Below are positions 20,951 through 29,708 of a DNA stretch of 64,000 nucleotides, one piece after another. The translations under genes and the position numbers were made by a program. The notes beneath the pieces are model-generated. The model was not told where the DNA came from. It made no database searches and saw only the letters and a list, made by a program, of their open reading frames with translations. Origin of the DNA: a virus; IMG/VR virus record IMGVR_UViG_3300009009_000003, positions 26,377 to 90,376 of that record, one strand, 5' to 3'. Every line of letters starts with the position of its first letter. Within the stretch, counting starts at the first letter, position 1.

Positions 20951-23491
20951 CTATTTCTTTCCATACCATCCTTCGTTTATGTCTGTGATTTCAAATTCAA
21001 TTTCTAAAGGAACTATTATCCAAGGGTTTTTCTTTATCAATTGATCAGTTCCCATGTACTTTATTATTTCTATAATTTCATCTTTTTCGGGTGGGAATAA
21101 GTCAATTACAATGGAATCGTGTATTTGCCCCACTATCTTCGATTTATAATTTCTTTTGGTTATTTTCTTATTCACATGAATTAAAGTCCAAAGAAGACAG
21201 TGAAAAGCAGTTCCTTGTATAGGATAATTTGTTACATCATTATATTTCATGTAGCCTGTAAACTCAAACCCAAAGAATGTTTTTATCCTACCGGTTCTTC
21301 TATACAAAGAATTTATGTTTTCCTTCCACATATCATAAACACAAAAACGTTCCCCCCAAAATATTCTTTCACACTTCTTGCAGTGTTCTAAAAAAAGCTC
21401 TAAAGATGTTATACCTTTAGTTTTCAGATGATCTTTTACAGTAGAACCAGATTTAAACTTTAGATTTAAAACCGCCATCCATATGTTTGTCCCACACTCT
21501 TTCCAATAGCTGCCGTAGAATTGTGGGAAAGTCCAACCATTTTTGCCATAGAACCTTATTTCTTTTGTAATCTCCTCTGGTTTGATCATAAACAAATCAC
21601 AGCAAACGTCCCTATGCATATCAGTGGTTGGATCTTTTATATATTTAATCATATTTGGATCTTTGTGATAACAAACAGAAATACGAACTTCTATTCCAGA
21701 GTAATCTGCTTCCAGTATTTGGTTTCCTGGAGTTGGAATAATTCCGGATCTAACAATTTTCTTTGCTTCTTCTTCTCTAACAGGGATGTTTTGAAAATTT
21801 GGTTTTGAAGAACTTGACCTGTATGATTTTGGATTCACTAAGTCAAAACAAGGGTGTATTTTACCATTACACACTTCTCTTTTAAACTGTGCTAAATAGG
21901 TTCCCTTTGTTTTCTCCAACCTTCTTAATTCCAAAAGCTTGTTTCCTGTTGGAAACTTACTGGCTATCTTTTCTATAGAATTTTTATCTAATGATAAATT
22001 TCCTTTTTCAGTATATCTTTTGCCTGCTCCCACTATTTCATAAAACAGAAATCCCAAATCTTTAGATGCCCCCCAATCAATCTTCTTATGCTTTATTTCA
22101 AAAAATTTCTTTGCTTCCACAGAATCGTTTAGTTCGTTCTTTAAATTTTCTATTCTTATGGAAAGTTCAATATCAGCTTTATTAAAGTACTCTTCATCTA
22201 CACAAATTCCGTTATACTCACAATCAGCAAGTGCAATTTGACCTTCAATAAACAAATCGGTTGCCGATGCCCAATCAGCATCTTGATATTTACTGTGCAA
22301 TTTATAAAGTTCTCTACTGTAGAAAGTATCAAGTGCATTATATCTGAGCAGCTTATCCAATGGTATTTTATCAACTGAATTAAATTCTGCCCCTTCTAAA
22401 AAATCTTCTACTTCTTTATTGTATGGTCGAACACCAAAGTTTAAATAGGTTTGGAATTTCAGATCACAAAACTTTTGTCTGTTGTCAATGCATCTTGCCC
22501 CGATCATGGTGTCCCATTCCCAATCTAATTTCTCAACACCAAGAATACATCTTGCCCAATTATGTTCAAACTTTAGGTTGTGTGCAACCAACCTTTTGGA
22601 CTCCATTATATTCTTTAAATAGAGTTTTATTTCTTTTGTTTCAGCCTCAGAGAAATAGTTTCGATAATTAATTGGAAAAGAATACACATTGCCCTGTAGA
22701 TTTGCTAGGGAAACTGATGCTATGAAGTGTCCTGATCTATAAGGCCGTAGTCCTGAAGTTTCAAAATCAATAAATAAAGGGGAGTTTACATTAAGTATTT
22801 CTTTTAAAGCATTGATTATTTCATTAAATTGATATAATTCAAAAATAACATTATCTGTTTTTGGTTCAGGTTTTATTTTTTCTCTTAGATTTAAAGAAGC
22901 TTCTTTTAGATCATGGATAAAGCAAGATAAAAGATTTTCATCATTTTCGTTTCTCATTATAAATGATGGGTGAAATAATACATTAACAATGGAGTTAGTT
23001 TTCCTATCAGGTATAGTTAATCCTCTAAATCTGGATATGGAAGTATCCTTAAAATCTTCACCAAGAAATGATTCTAAGGAAACATTTCCCAGAAGCCATA
23101 TCTTTTCAGGTTGTAATTTTTCAATTATATTATTTACAAATGGTCGGCAATACTTTATGTGGTCATCCGTGGGGGTTTCACTTTTTCCTGGATAACAATT
23201 TACAGCATTAATTTTCCAAAAATCTCTATCTAAATCCAGTCCAATTGATTTAAGTTTACTTCTTAAAAACTCTCCAGCTCTTCCTATTAGCTGAGTTCCC
23301 AATCTATCTTCATTTTCTCCAGGTGCTTCAGCAATTATCAAACATTTTTTCTCCCCCCTTCCTGTATAGTTCATTTTGGGGGTGATACAGGTGTGGAGTA
23401 ATCCACACCTGTAGCAGTTAGAATTATTATCAGGATCAAAATTTTCCTTGGACCATTCTTCCATTTGTTTTTTGGTAAATAAAGAATTCAC
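20951..23491 (-). CDS. Family-4 uracil-DNA glycosylase fused to a family A DNA polymerase
   Basis: An 846-residue fusion. Residues 1-205 form a UDG of family 4: CYRCGLLHTC cluster Cys, IIAEAPGENEDRLGTQLIGR with the catalytic-pocket motif, INAVNCYPGKSETPT and LFHPSFIMR. Residues about 225-420 are a 3'-5' exonuclease (FIDFETSGLRPY, AHNLKFEHNW, YNALDTFYSRELY). The polymerase follows with motif A LEADYSGIEVRIS (about 600), a motif B region KNGWTFPQFYGSY (about 650) and motif C GQIHDSIVIDL (about 795). The glycosylase could remove uracil at the fork. Coupled by a 1-base gap to the sliding clamp. Confidence 0.85.
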   Translation of the reverse strand: MNSLFTKKQMEEWSKENFDPDNNSNCYRCGLLHTCITPKMNYTGRGEKKCLIIAEAPGENEDRLGTQLIGRAGEFLRSKLKSIGLDLDRDFWKINAVNCYPGKSETPTDDHIKYCRPFVNNIIEKLQPEKIWLLGNVSLESFLGEDFKDTSISRFRGLTIPDRKTNSIVNVLFHPSFIMRNENDENLLSCFIHDLKEASLNLREKIKPEPKTDNVIFELYQFNEIINALKEILNVNSPLFIDFETSGLRPYRSGHFIASVSLANLQGNVYSFPINYRNYFSEAETKEIKLYLKNIMESKRLVAHNLKFEHNWARCILGVEKLDWEWDTMIGARCIDNRQKFCDLKFQTYLNFGVRPYNKEVEDFLEGAEFNSVDKIPLDKLLRYNALDTFYSRELYKLHSKYQDADWASATDLFIEGQIALADCEYNGICVDEEYFNKADIELSIRIENLKNELNDSVEAKKFFEIKHKKIDWGASKDLGFLFYEIVGAGKRYTEKGNLSLDKNSIEKIASKFPTGNKLLELRRLEKTKGTYLAQFKREVCNGKIHPCFDLVNPKSYRSSSSKPNFQNIPVREEEAKKIVRSGIIPTPGNQILEADYSGIEVRISVCYHKDPNMIKYIKDPTTDMHRDVCCDLFMIKPEEITKEIRFYGKNGWTFPQFYGSYWKECGTNIWMAVLNLKFKSGSTVKDHLKTKGITSLELFLEHCKKCERIFWGERFCVYDMWKENINSLYRRTGRIKTFFGFEFTGYMKYNDVTNYPIQGTAFHCLLWTLIHVNKKITKRNYKSKIVGQIHDSIVIDLFPPEKDEIIEIIKYMGTDQLIKKNPWIIVPLEIEFEITDINEGWYGKK

Positions 23492-23492
23492 T

Positions 23493-24548
23493 TTACTCCT
23501 CCGTCATCAATGCAACAAGAACGGTGAGTTTTTTGTTATCATCACAGAAATAAGCCGTGTTATTTGATATTGACAATTTAAAGGAATGGGTGTTTTTAAT
23601 TACCTTTTGAAGATATGTTTTGTTTACTATTATATTAATATCATTATCAGGGTCACTTTCCATTTCCAAAACAGATTCAAGTGAACCTGCTTCACCAGAT
23701 GAAGCCAGCATTTTTATTTTGTTTTCTTCTTTGATTAATCTTATTCCGTGGTCTTTATCAAAGAAGGATAAGAATGGGTTGAGTGCTTTTGTGAATTCAT
23801 CTTTATTAAATTTATACACATGAGCGAAAAAATTATCCTCTTTTAGTAAAGAGGCGACATTTGGAAATTTTCCATTTACCAATCGAACAGCATAATACCC
23901 CAAATCACCGCATAAATAAAGAATTGATTTATCTTTAACAAAGTAAGAGGAAATGGATTTTCCTTTGTCCATACTATATAGGGAAAACAGAATTTCAGAA
24001 GGAACCAATAGTTCCTCTTCAAAAATAATATTGTCTATGTTGTATATACTAAACACTTTTTCATTTGTTGACTCAATTTTGTTTTCATAAATGTGGTAGT
24101 TGTTAAGTGTGCCCTTAATTGGATCGTTTGTGGTAGATGCACAGCACAGATACACACCATTCCAAAAATCTTCAGGTAAACTAATTCTACAACCTTCAGC
24201 AAATCCTTTTTGACATGTGGCAACTGCTTCATAAAATAAATCTGAGCATAGTAAGGTGGGGAGCTTTGCTTTGATAGAGGATGCTTTTATTATAAGTTCA
24301 TTTCCATTTAATGATATATCCATTTCACTATCGGCAATATTAGAGATTATGGAAAAAAACCTATCACAGTTAACAGCACAATCAAACCCTAAGTTTATTT
24401 TCTCTTCACCGTAAACAAGATAATTAAAATAATAAATCTTATCAGTACACAGATTAATACACTTGGTTTCCTCAGAAACACCAAAACCTTTAATGCCAGA
24501 ACGTAACTTTTTGACTATGTTTTTAACTTCTTCTGTTTTTACAATCAT
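23493..24548 (-). CDS. DNA polymerase sliding clamp, DnaN-like
   Basis: A 351-residue protein with the three-domain size of a bacterial beta clamp. Family-like segments are NELIIKASSIKAKLPTLL (about 83-100), YYAVRLVNGKFPNV (about 218-231, where DnaN has R-L-x-D-G-x-F-P) and the closing strand LTVLVALMTEE. The DNA-facing basic residues are less obvious than in cellular clamps, and identity overall is low. The position between polymerase and helicase and the presence of a clamp loader support the call. An alternative is a divergent PCNA-like clamp. Confidence 0.7.
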   Translation of the reverse strand: MIVKTEEVKNIVKKLRSGIKGFGVSEETKCINLCTDKIYYFNYLVYGEEKINLGFDCAVNCDRFFSIISNIADSEMDISLNGNELIIKASSIKAKLPTLLCSDLFYEAVATCQKGFAEGCRISLPEDFWNGVYLCCASTTNDPIKGTLNNYHIYENKIESTNEKVFSIYNIDNIIFEEELLVPSEILFSLYSMDKGKSISSYFVKDKSILYLCGDLGYYAVRLVNGKFPNVASLLKEDNFFAHVYKFNKDEFTKALNPFLSFFDKDHGIRLIKEENKIKMLASSGEAGSLESVLEMESDPDNDINIIVNKTYLQKVIKNTHSFKLSISNNTAYFCDDNKKLTVLVALMTEE

Positions 24549-24549
24549 G

Positions 24550-24798
24550 TTAATTACCTTTCTGTAAAACTTCTTTTTTGTTTCGTTCTATTATTGCCAT
24601 TGTGTATTCAAAATCCTTAATAAGGTTTCTAATTGGGGATATTGCTTCACGCCTTCTTATTTCAACCTCAACATCATCACAAGAAATCTTTACGGGACTG
24701 TTTAGATTGTTTTCTCTTATCAAAGCAAGCTGGTTTACAATTTTCTGATATTCTTTTAAATCAGCATCCATTTTATTTATTTTATCCATGAATCCCAT
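24550..24798 (-). CDS. Small helical protein in the replication operon
   Basis: An 82-residue charged helical protein (MDKINKMDADLKEYQKIVNQ at the start, a short strand region with KISCDDVEVEIRRRE, and a Lys-rich helix at the end). No motif recognised. It is one base upstream of the clamp gene and overlaps the next gene by 17 bases, so it is certainly co-translated with replication proteins. It may be a small adaptor of the replisome; this is only position-based. Confidence 0.6.
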   Translation of the reverse strand: MGFMDKINKMDADLKEYQKIVNQLALIRENNLNSPVKISCDDVEVEIRRREAISPIRNLIKDFEYTMAIIERNKKEVLQKGN

Positions 24799-25027
24799 TT
24801 TGTTCCTCCTTTATAGTTTCTGATAAAATTCTCAATCGTTTCGACCATCTGTCAACATCCATTTCCTCTATTTTTGTTTCTACTTCATCCAGAAAATCCT
24901 CAAATTGTTTTAAGAAAACCATTATATTATCTTTTCTTTTTACTAATGGTTTTCTATTTAAAAACTCAGTGATGGAATCACTTTTGCCGTATAAATCATA
25001 AGAAAAATTTGTTTTCTTTTTTATCAT
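24782..25027 (-). CDS. Small protein of unknown function
   Basis: An 81-residue protein with a basic N-terminus (MIKKKTNFSYDLYGKSDS) and an amphipathic helical C-terminal half (FLKQFEDFLDEVETKIEEMD, then WSKRLRILSETIKEEQ). No Cys and no membrane span. It overlaps the genes on both sides (17 and 32 bases). Function unknown; part of the replication operon. Confidence 0.6.
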   Translation of the reverse strand: MIKKKTNFSYDLYGKSDSITEFLNRKPLVKRKDNIMVFLKQFEDFLDEVETKIEEMDVDRWSKRLRILSETIKEEQNGIHG

Positions 25028-25427
25028 TTGTTTGTTCCTTTTTAGGGGTTAGTTTTAAAAATTCCAAAACTCTTTTGTCAAAGATACAGAACAGTTGACT
25101 GGAATAGAGAGGGCTTAAAATGGACATAAATTCAGGAATGTATGTTTCTTTCTTCCAGTCAACATTTACATTAACAAAATCAAAACCCCTTCGTTTAAAT
25201 ACTTTCATTGCTCTGGATAAAGCAATAAATTTGCCTATCCACCTGTTTTCATTATCTTTATTACTTTTTCTTGAATATCCAAAGCACAGCTCTTCAGTGG
25301 GTCTTTTTATGTAGATAACGGCTACAGTGGTGTTTCCAAAACGTCTTATTCGCAACTTACTTTCCGGACAAATTTTCTCCATATGCTCTTTCATCTTTTT
25401 ATACTTCAATTTGTAATTTTGCGTCAT
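24996..25427 (-). CDS. Protein of unknown function, replication operon
   Basis: A 143-residue alpha/beta protein: a basic coiled start (KLKYKKMKEHMEKICPESK), strands LRIRRFGNTTVAVIYI and a helix RWIGKFIALSRAMKVFKRRG, then a Lys-rich tail. It has no catalytic pattern I can name. Its last 32 bases overlap the following gene. Conserved position beside helicase and clamp suggests a DNA-related role, which is not shown by sequence. Confidence 0.6.
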   Translation of the reverse strand: MTQNYKLKYKKMKEHMEKICPESKLRIRRFGNTTVAVIYIKRPTEELCFGYSRKSNKDNENRWIGKFIALSRAMKVFKRRGFDFVNVNVDWKKETYIPEFMSILSPLYSSQLFCIFDKRVLEFLKLTPKKEQTNDKKENKFFL

Positions 25428-25437
25428 ATTAACCCCT

Positions 25438-26943
25438 TTAATTAAAATCAGAATCCAAATGCGCCTGACCTATGGTTAGTTGTTGTAAAACTGTTACCGA
25501 GTCCGTTTCCATAAAATCTTTGTGCCTATGTGCCATTACGGAAATCCTCATTATACCAAAATCTTTTTCTTCTCTTGTTTGGTTCAAAGCAAGCATACAG
25601 TCAATGTGTCCTAATTTTCCTTTCCATCTTGCTGTGTGTTTTTGGGTTACTACAATGGCTTCCAGTGAATCTCCTGTAGCTTGGGTTCCTGTTACTACCA
25701 AACAATTTCTTTGTGAAGCAAGTCTAGCCAAAGCCATCCATGTTTCATCCTCCTTTAATACTCCAGTAAGTTCATCTCTTTCGGGTTTAAGAATATCAGC
25801 ATGGTCAACAGCAATTAACTTGGGTACATATCCCTCAGTTTTTTCTAAGATATCCAAATCCCTTTCTAAATCAGAAATGTTTGCTGAAAATCGTGGGTAG
25901 GCTTTCATTCGATAGTACTTACTAAAAAACTGCTCTATTCCGGACATCTTGTTTATAATTGTGCTTTCATTGTATTCTGGGACATTAATTTCATCATACC
26001 ATATATCTGGCTCAAATTCTGAATGGTTAATAGTTCTGCAATAGTCGCATGTTTTGTATCGTATATCTCTGGAATATGTAGGTTTTGTTCCATCTGGATT
26101 AAGAAGAATTCTGTCATTGGTTCTTTCCGGAAGTTTACAAGAACCCGATTGGTTTTTGGCACAATCAAAAACAGGATACAAAACAGATTCCGAGTTCTCA
26201 GATGATGGTACCAACCTCTTATAAAATCTTTCCTTCATCTGCTCAATGGTCATTTCAAGAGAAAAGAATACTACAGGCAGTCTGGAAAACATCCCCATGA
26301 TACAAAACTCTTGAAGGTAAAATGTTTTTCCTCTTTTATAAGGTCCGGTAATACCAACAAGCCATCCTGCTTCAAATGGACCGACAAAGTTCCCCAACAT
26401 CCCAGGTAATTTTAAAAGGGGTTCTGTTTTATGGTCGAAGTGCTTCTGTATTTCTTTGCTTTCAAGCGGATTAATCCAATTTGAAGTGATCTTTGATATT
26501 TTTTTAAAAGCCAAAGCTTCATCTTCAGCCTTTTCCAATTGATCTTCTTCAAGAAGGATTTTTATGTTATTGGCTCTTATTTCTAAATCACGTTTTTTGA
26601 AATAGTTGATTGTTTGGTCTGTTAAATAATTAATATTTATTGATTTTTCTATGTAATTACTTTCATCGAGTTCAATTAGGATTTTTTTAATAGCTTCCTT
26701 TTGATCTTCAGATAAAAGGTGTTCTCTTTCATAGAATAAATCAAAAATATCATCTTTTATACAATCATCATATTCCAGAAAGTGGTCGTAGCACCAACAC
26801 ACCATCCTCTTGACATGGTCATCTCTGAAGTAGATTGGTTTCAATATTGACGTTACATTATTAGTAAACTCCTTTGATAGAATTAGGCCAAATAGTATCC
26901 TTTTCTCTAAGGATGTGTCTACCTTTACCCTTTTTATGCTCAT
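25438..26943 (-). CDS. Replicative DnaB-like helicase
   Basis: A 501-residue protein. The N-terminal helical domain (about 1-165) is followed by a RecA-type motor: Walker A ITGPYKRGKTFYL (about 197-209), FFSLEMTIEQM (about 226-236, as in DnaB), Walker B PKLIAVDHADIL (about 380-391) and GTQATGD, AHRHKDF near the end. An insertion of about 100 residues between the Walker motifs contains four Cys (CAKNQSGSC, CDYC), probably a zinc site, which is unusual for DnaB. It unwinds DNA ahead of the polymerase and should interact with the initiator and primase encoded next to it. Confidence 0.85.
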   Translation of the reverse strand: MSIKRVKVDTSLEKRILFGLILSKEFTNNVTSILKPIYFRDDHVKRMVCWCYDHFLEYDDCIKDDIFDLFYEREHLLSEDQKEAIKKILIELDESNYIEKSININYLTDQTINYFKKRDLEIRANNIKILLEEDQLEKAEDEALAFKKISKITSNWINPLESKEIQKHFDHKTEPLLKLPGMLGNFVGPFEAGWLVGITGPYKRGKTFYLQEFCIMGMFSRLPVVFFSLEMTIEQMKERFYKRLVPSSENSESVLYPVFDCAKNQSGSCKLPERTNDRILLNPDGTKPTYSRDIRYKTCDYCRTINHSEFEPDIWYDEINVPEYNESTIINKMSGIEQFFSKYYRMKAYPRFSANISDLERDLDILEKTEGYVPKLIAVDHADILKPERDELTGVLKEDETWMALARLASQRNCLVVTGTQATGDSLEAIVVTQKHTARWKGKLGHIDCMLALNQTREEKDFGIMRISVMAHRHKDFMETDSVTVLQQLTIGQAHLDSDFN

Positions 26944-26945
26944 AC

Positions 26946-28742
26946 TTACCTTTGTGCATAAATGGACATTCTAGGACTTGTTTTTTCACTACTCATTATC
27001 ATGTTTTTGTTCAGCCAACTAGGTATTCTTTGTGAGAATGTATATGGTGAACACAAAACACCTGTTGTTACTTGTTTAAGTTTCTCATCACTAATAACAG
27101 AGGAAAATAAGATAGTTGCAGCTTTTTTTGGAGTATCAATATACAAAGGTTTAATTAATGTTTTGTTTTTTTCAATAAATTCTGTAAGTAAGTTTCCTGT
27201 TTTAATAAAATTATTTTTATCTAGCTGAGAAAAATCTACGGAAGCTCCACCAAGTATTTTTTCCACAAATAGTTTTTTTATCTCATTCGTAATTTCAGGA
27301 TTCGTTTCTATTAGTTCCGGTTCCATTGGCTGCGGTTCGTTTTCAAAATAGTAAATAAACAGTGATTTTGTAGTTGTTCCGTTTGAATAGATGGATAGAA
27401 GAAATTTGTCTAAAGTTCTGTAAGAGTTTAGTTTTACTTTATTTTCTGGTTTATACTTATCTGATAAGGCTTTTTCAAAGTTTTCTGCTGAGATGATGAA
27501 GTCTTCTAAGGTAAATTTATTGTTATAGTATCGTTTAAATTCAGGTAAGCTGTTGAATAATGTTCCTTTTTGCAATCTTTTTAGGTATGTGAGAGTAGTT
27601 TGATAAGATTTGGTTTCCGTTCCTGGTAGTTTAAATCCTTTGCTGATCCATACGTTTATGAAATTTTTTAAAGAGTCAGAAATAGGCTTAGAATCAATTT
27701 TCTCATCGTTATTGGTGTCAAGTGTAGTGTCTGTGATAGTTTTTTGAAATTTGGCCGGTTTCCGTTCGTTTTTAAGGGGTTCAGGATTAATGTCAAGGTC
27801 ACTTTTTACGTTTTGGTTTAAATTATCGCCCACGGGCACGTTTAAAATAGTCTGTTTAGTTTCGTCAAGGTTTGGTTTAGGCAACGTTTTGTCTTTTTTT
27901 AAATTATCTTTTTCTAAGTCATAAATCGTTTCATCAAGGTTTGGTTTAGGCAACGTTTTATTGTTTTCTAAATTCTTGTCATTCTCCAATTTTTGTTCTG
28001 GCAATGTGTTATTTTCTTCTTTTTTGAGTTTTAAAAAATTTTTACAGTATTTACTTCGTAAATACATTTGGTGTAAAATACTAATATTATTATTAATACT
28101 TATAATTAAATATATATCTTTAGATATATATTTAGTAAACGATTTTTGTAAGTCGTTGATTTTGCTTAGTATTTCTTCAGACTCAATTTTTTCGTCACTA
28201 AAAATGTTGGTCATTTGGCCAACTTTTTGGAAAATCAAGTTAAAGTCGTCGTAAGTATCTGAATTCCCTTCCTCTGGAAAGTTTCCAAAAAGAGACTTTT
28301 TGCCTGACCGGTACGTTTTTGGACTAGTGGACACTTCTGTCAACCGGTACGTTTTTGTACCACCAACCGGTACGTTTTTGTACCACCAACCGGTACGTTT
28401 TTGGACTAGTTGACCGGTACGTTTTTGGACTAGTTGACCGGTACGTTTTTGGACCCCCTCTTGCTCTAACTTTTTGTTCAGTTCTTCTAAATTAACTCTA
28501 TAGGATGTTGTTTTACCGTTTTCCAAATGGCGTTCAATTATATTAGAATCAATTAGATTATTAATAAGATTAATAACTGAGCTTTTATTTTTAATAAAAC
28601 ATATTTCTTTTATTTGGTTTAAACTTAGGTGTAGGTAGTTTTCCCCACTAGGCAGGAGTGTTTGTATAAGGAGAGCTTCTCTCAATCCTACACCATTAGC
28701 TAGTTCTACATCGAAAGAAGTTATGAGGGGATTTTTTTTCAT
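26946..28742 (-). CDS. Replication initiator with internal iteron origin (lambda O-like plan)
   Basis: A 598-residue protein. The N-terminus is a winged helix (GLREALLIQTLL, LSLNQIKEICFIKNKSSVIN, IIERHLENGKTTSYRV, about 18-90). Residues about 97-147 are read from an array of 23/24-bp DNA repeats (KRTGQLVQKRTGQL, then other frames). A long charged linker with two KTLPKPNLDET repeats leads to a C-terminal helical domain (about 330-590) that may bind the helicase encoded 2 bases downstream. This arrangement (DNA-binding N-terminus, iterons in the gene, helicase-binding C-terminus, next to the helicase gene) is that of lambda O. The role is inferred from this plan; sequence similarity to O was not tested. 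Confidence 0.65.
   Translation of the reverse strand: MKKNPLITSFDVELANGVGLREALLIQTLLPSGENYLHLSLNQIKEICFIKNKSSVINLINNLIDSNIIERHLENGKTTSYRVNLEELNKKLEQEGVQKRTGQLVQKRTGQLVQKRTGWWYKNVPVGGTKTYRLTEVSTSPKTYRSGKKSLFGNFPEEGNSDTYDDFNLIFQKVGQMTNIFSDEKIESEEILSKINDLQKSFTKYISKDIYLIISINNNISILHQMYLRSKYCKNFLKLKKEENNTLPEQKLENDKNLENNKTLPKPNLDETIYDLEKDNLKKDKTLPKPNLDETKQTILNVPVGDNLNQNVKSDLDINPEPLKNERKPAKFQKTITDTTLDTNNDEKIDSKPISDSLKNFINVWISKGFKLPGTETKSYQTTLTYLKRLQKGTLFNSLPEFKRYYNNKFTLEDFIISAENFEKALSDKYKPENKVKLNSYRTLDKFLLSIYSNGTTTKSLFIYYFENEPQPMEPELIETNPEITNEIKKLFVEKILGGASVDFSQLDKNNFIKTGNLLTEFIEKNKTLIKPLYIDTPKKAATILFSSVISDEKLKQVTTGVLCSPYTFSQRIPSWLNKNMIMSSEKTSPRMSIYAQR
27865..27959 (-). repeat. Direct repeat of 26 bp in the initiator linker
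   Basis: TCAAGGTTTGGTTTAGGCAA and six following bases occur at 27865-27890 and 27934-27959 (69 bp apart), encoding KTLPKPNLDE twice. A third, degenerate copy (encoding LPEQKLEND) follows near 27990. Confidence 0.8.
28081..28140. other. AT-rich segment beside the iterons, candidate unwinding element
   Basis: Only 6 of these 60 bases are G or C, with runs such as TATATATCTTTAGATATATA. It lies about 170 bp from the iteron array on the helicase side, as the AT-rich part of the lambda origin does. Confidence 0.5.
28307..28451 (-). repeat. Six iterons (CAAAAACGTACCGGT), candidate replication origin
   Basis: Six perfect copies of ACCGGTACGTTTTTG (plus strand) start at 28307, 28343, 28366, 28389, 28413 and 28437. 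Spacing is 36, 23, 23, 24 and 24 bp, so copies fall in different reading frames and encode KRTGQ, KNVPV or KTYR. Conservation of DNA but not of peptide points to a protein-binding role. Confidence 0.85.
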
Positions 28743-28768
28743 AGGGTACTTTTTTTTGATTAAGTAAT

Positions 28769-28796
28769 ACTATAACACGCCTATAAAATTTTTCAA
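28769..28796 (-). promoter_or_regulatory. Promoter for the initiator gene
   Basis: Minus strand TTGAAA (28791-28796), 16-base spacer ending TGT, TATAGT (28769-28774). It is in the 54-base gap between primase and initiator genes and shares spacer length and TGT with the promoters at 19730 and 32365. Confidence 0.65.
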
Positions 28797-29708
28797 CTAA
28801 TAAATTTTAGAAAAAACGTCTTTTCTGATGTTTTTTACGTCTTCATCGGATAATTCGGCAGGGTCTTTTTTGTCTATTGTATAAATGTAAACATCTTTAA
28901 CAAAAGAACAAAGGGAATTTGCTAGTTTATTGGATGCTTCTTCAGCATCAGAATCAAGTAATATAAATATCCTATTGATATTACTTAATTTTAAGATTTG
29001 TTCGGATGTGAACTTTTTTCCTAGTATAGCAACGCACCCTTTACCTATTCTCCATACGTCGGTTGTTCCCTCTACAACAATAGCTGTGTTTGTTATAGTG
29101 TCTATATTGTATAGACAGTCTTTTATGTTTAGAACAGATTTTTCATTTGGACAGTTTTTATATTTTGTTACCCCAATAAAATTTCCAGGTGTTCTACCAA
29201 TGTAAGATACTAGATTGTGATGATAATAAATGGGAATATAAATTCTGTTTTTGAATCCCATTGATGATGGAGGAAAGGATGCAATTTTATAATCCATTTT
29301 TAATTTATTAACGTCAAATCCACGTGATTCCAGATAATCTGAATGGATATTTGTAAGGGGGATTGTTTTTGGAATTTCAAATTCTTGTCTATTTTCCAAT
29401 TCTTCTTTAAAGGATTGAAGTTCCCCAGAGGAATAGGATGAGATAATTTTCTTGGCTTTTTCATATGAGCATCGTTCAATATTTTTTATGTACTTAAGGA
29501 AGCTGCCCCTTGTGTTGCATCTCCAGCATGAGATGTTTCCGCTATAAAGATTAATTCCCAAGTGACTTGATGGGTCTCCATCAGGACAAAAAGGACAGTT
29601 AACGCCGATCCAATTATTGGATGATATGTTTTTTCCTTCGGTAAGAAAGAGAATTCTTTTGTCATTTAAGTATTTTTTTACGTCTATTTTTTCTATCAGC
29701 ACATTCAA
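28797..29708 (-). CDS. DnaG-like primase
   Basis: A 303-residue primase. The zinc-binding domain has CPFCPDGDPSSHLGIN (from about 38) and SCWRCNTRGSF (about 61-71); a linker with EIPKTIPL and YLESRGFD follows; the TOPRIM core shows NRIYIPIYY, AIVVEGTTDVWR (about 206-217, metal Glu) and IFILLDSDAEEA (about 250-261, metal Asp pair). No helicase domain is fused; the helicase is separate at 25438. At about 300 residues it lacks the long C-terminal helicase-binding domain of bacterial DnaG. It overlaps the upstream HTH gene by 47 bases. Confidence 0.85.
   Translation of the reverse strand: MNVLIEKIDVKKYLNDKRILFLTEGKNISSNNWIGVNCPFCPDGDPSSHLGINLYSGNISCWRCNTRGSFLKYIKNIERCSYEKAKKIISSYSSGELQSFKEELENRQEFEIPKTIPLTNIHSDYLESRGFDVNKLKMDYKIASFPPSSMGFKNRIYIPIYYHHNLVSYIGRTPGNFIGVTKYKNCPNEKSVLNIKDCLYNIDTITNTAIVVEGTTDVWRIGKGCVAILGKKFTSEQILKLSNINRIFILLDSDAEEASNKLANSLCSFVKDVYIYTIDKKDPAELSDEDVKNIRKDVFSKIY

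Noticed and set aside
28307-28451. The iteron array as a CRISPR array
   Set aside because: Repeats are 15 bp with 8-9 bp between them and the intervals are similar to each other; there are no spacers and no cas genes.
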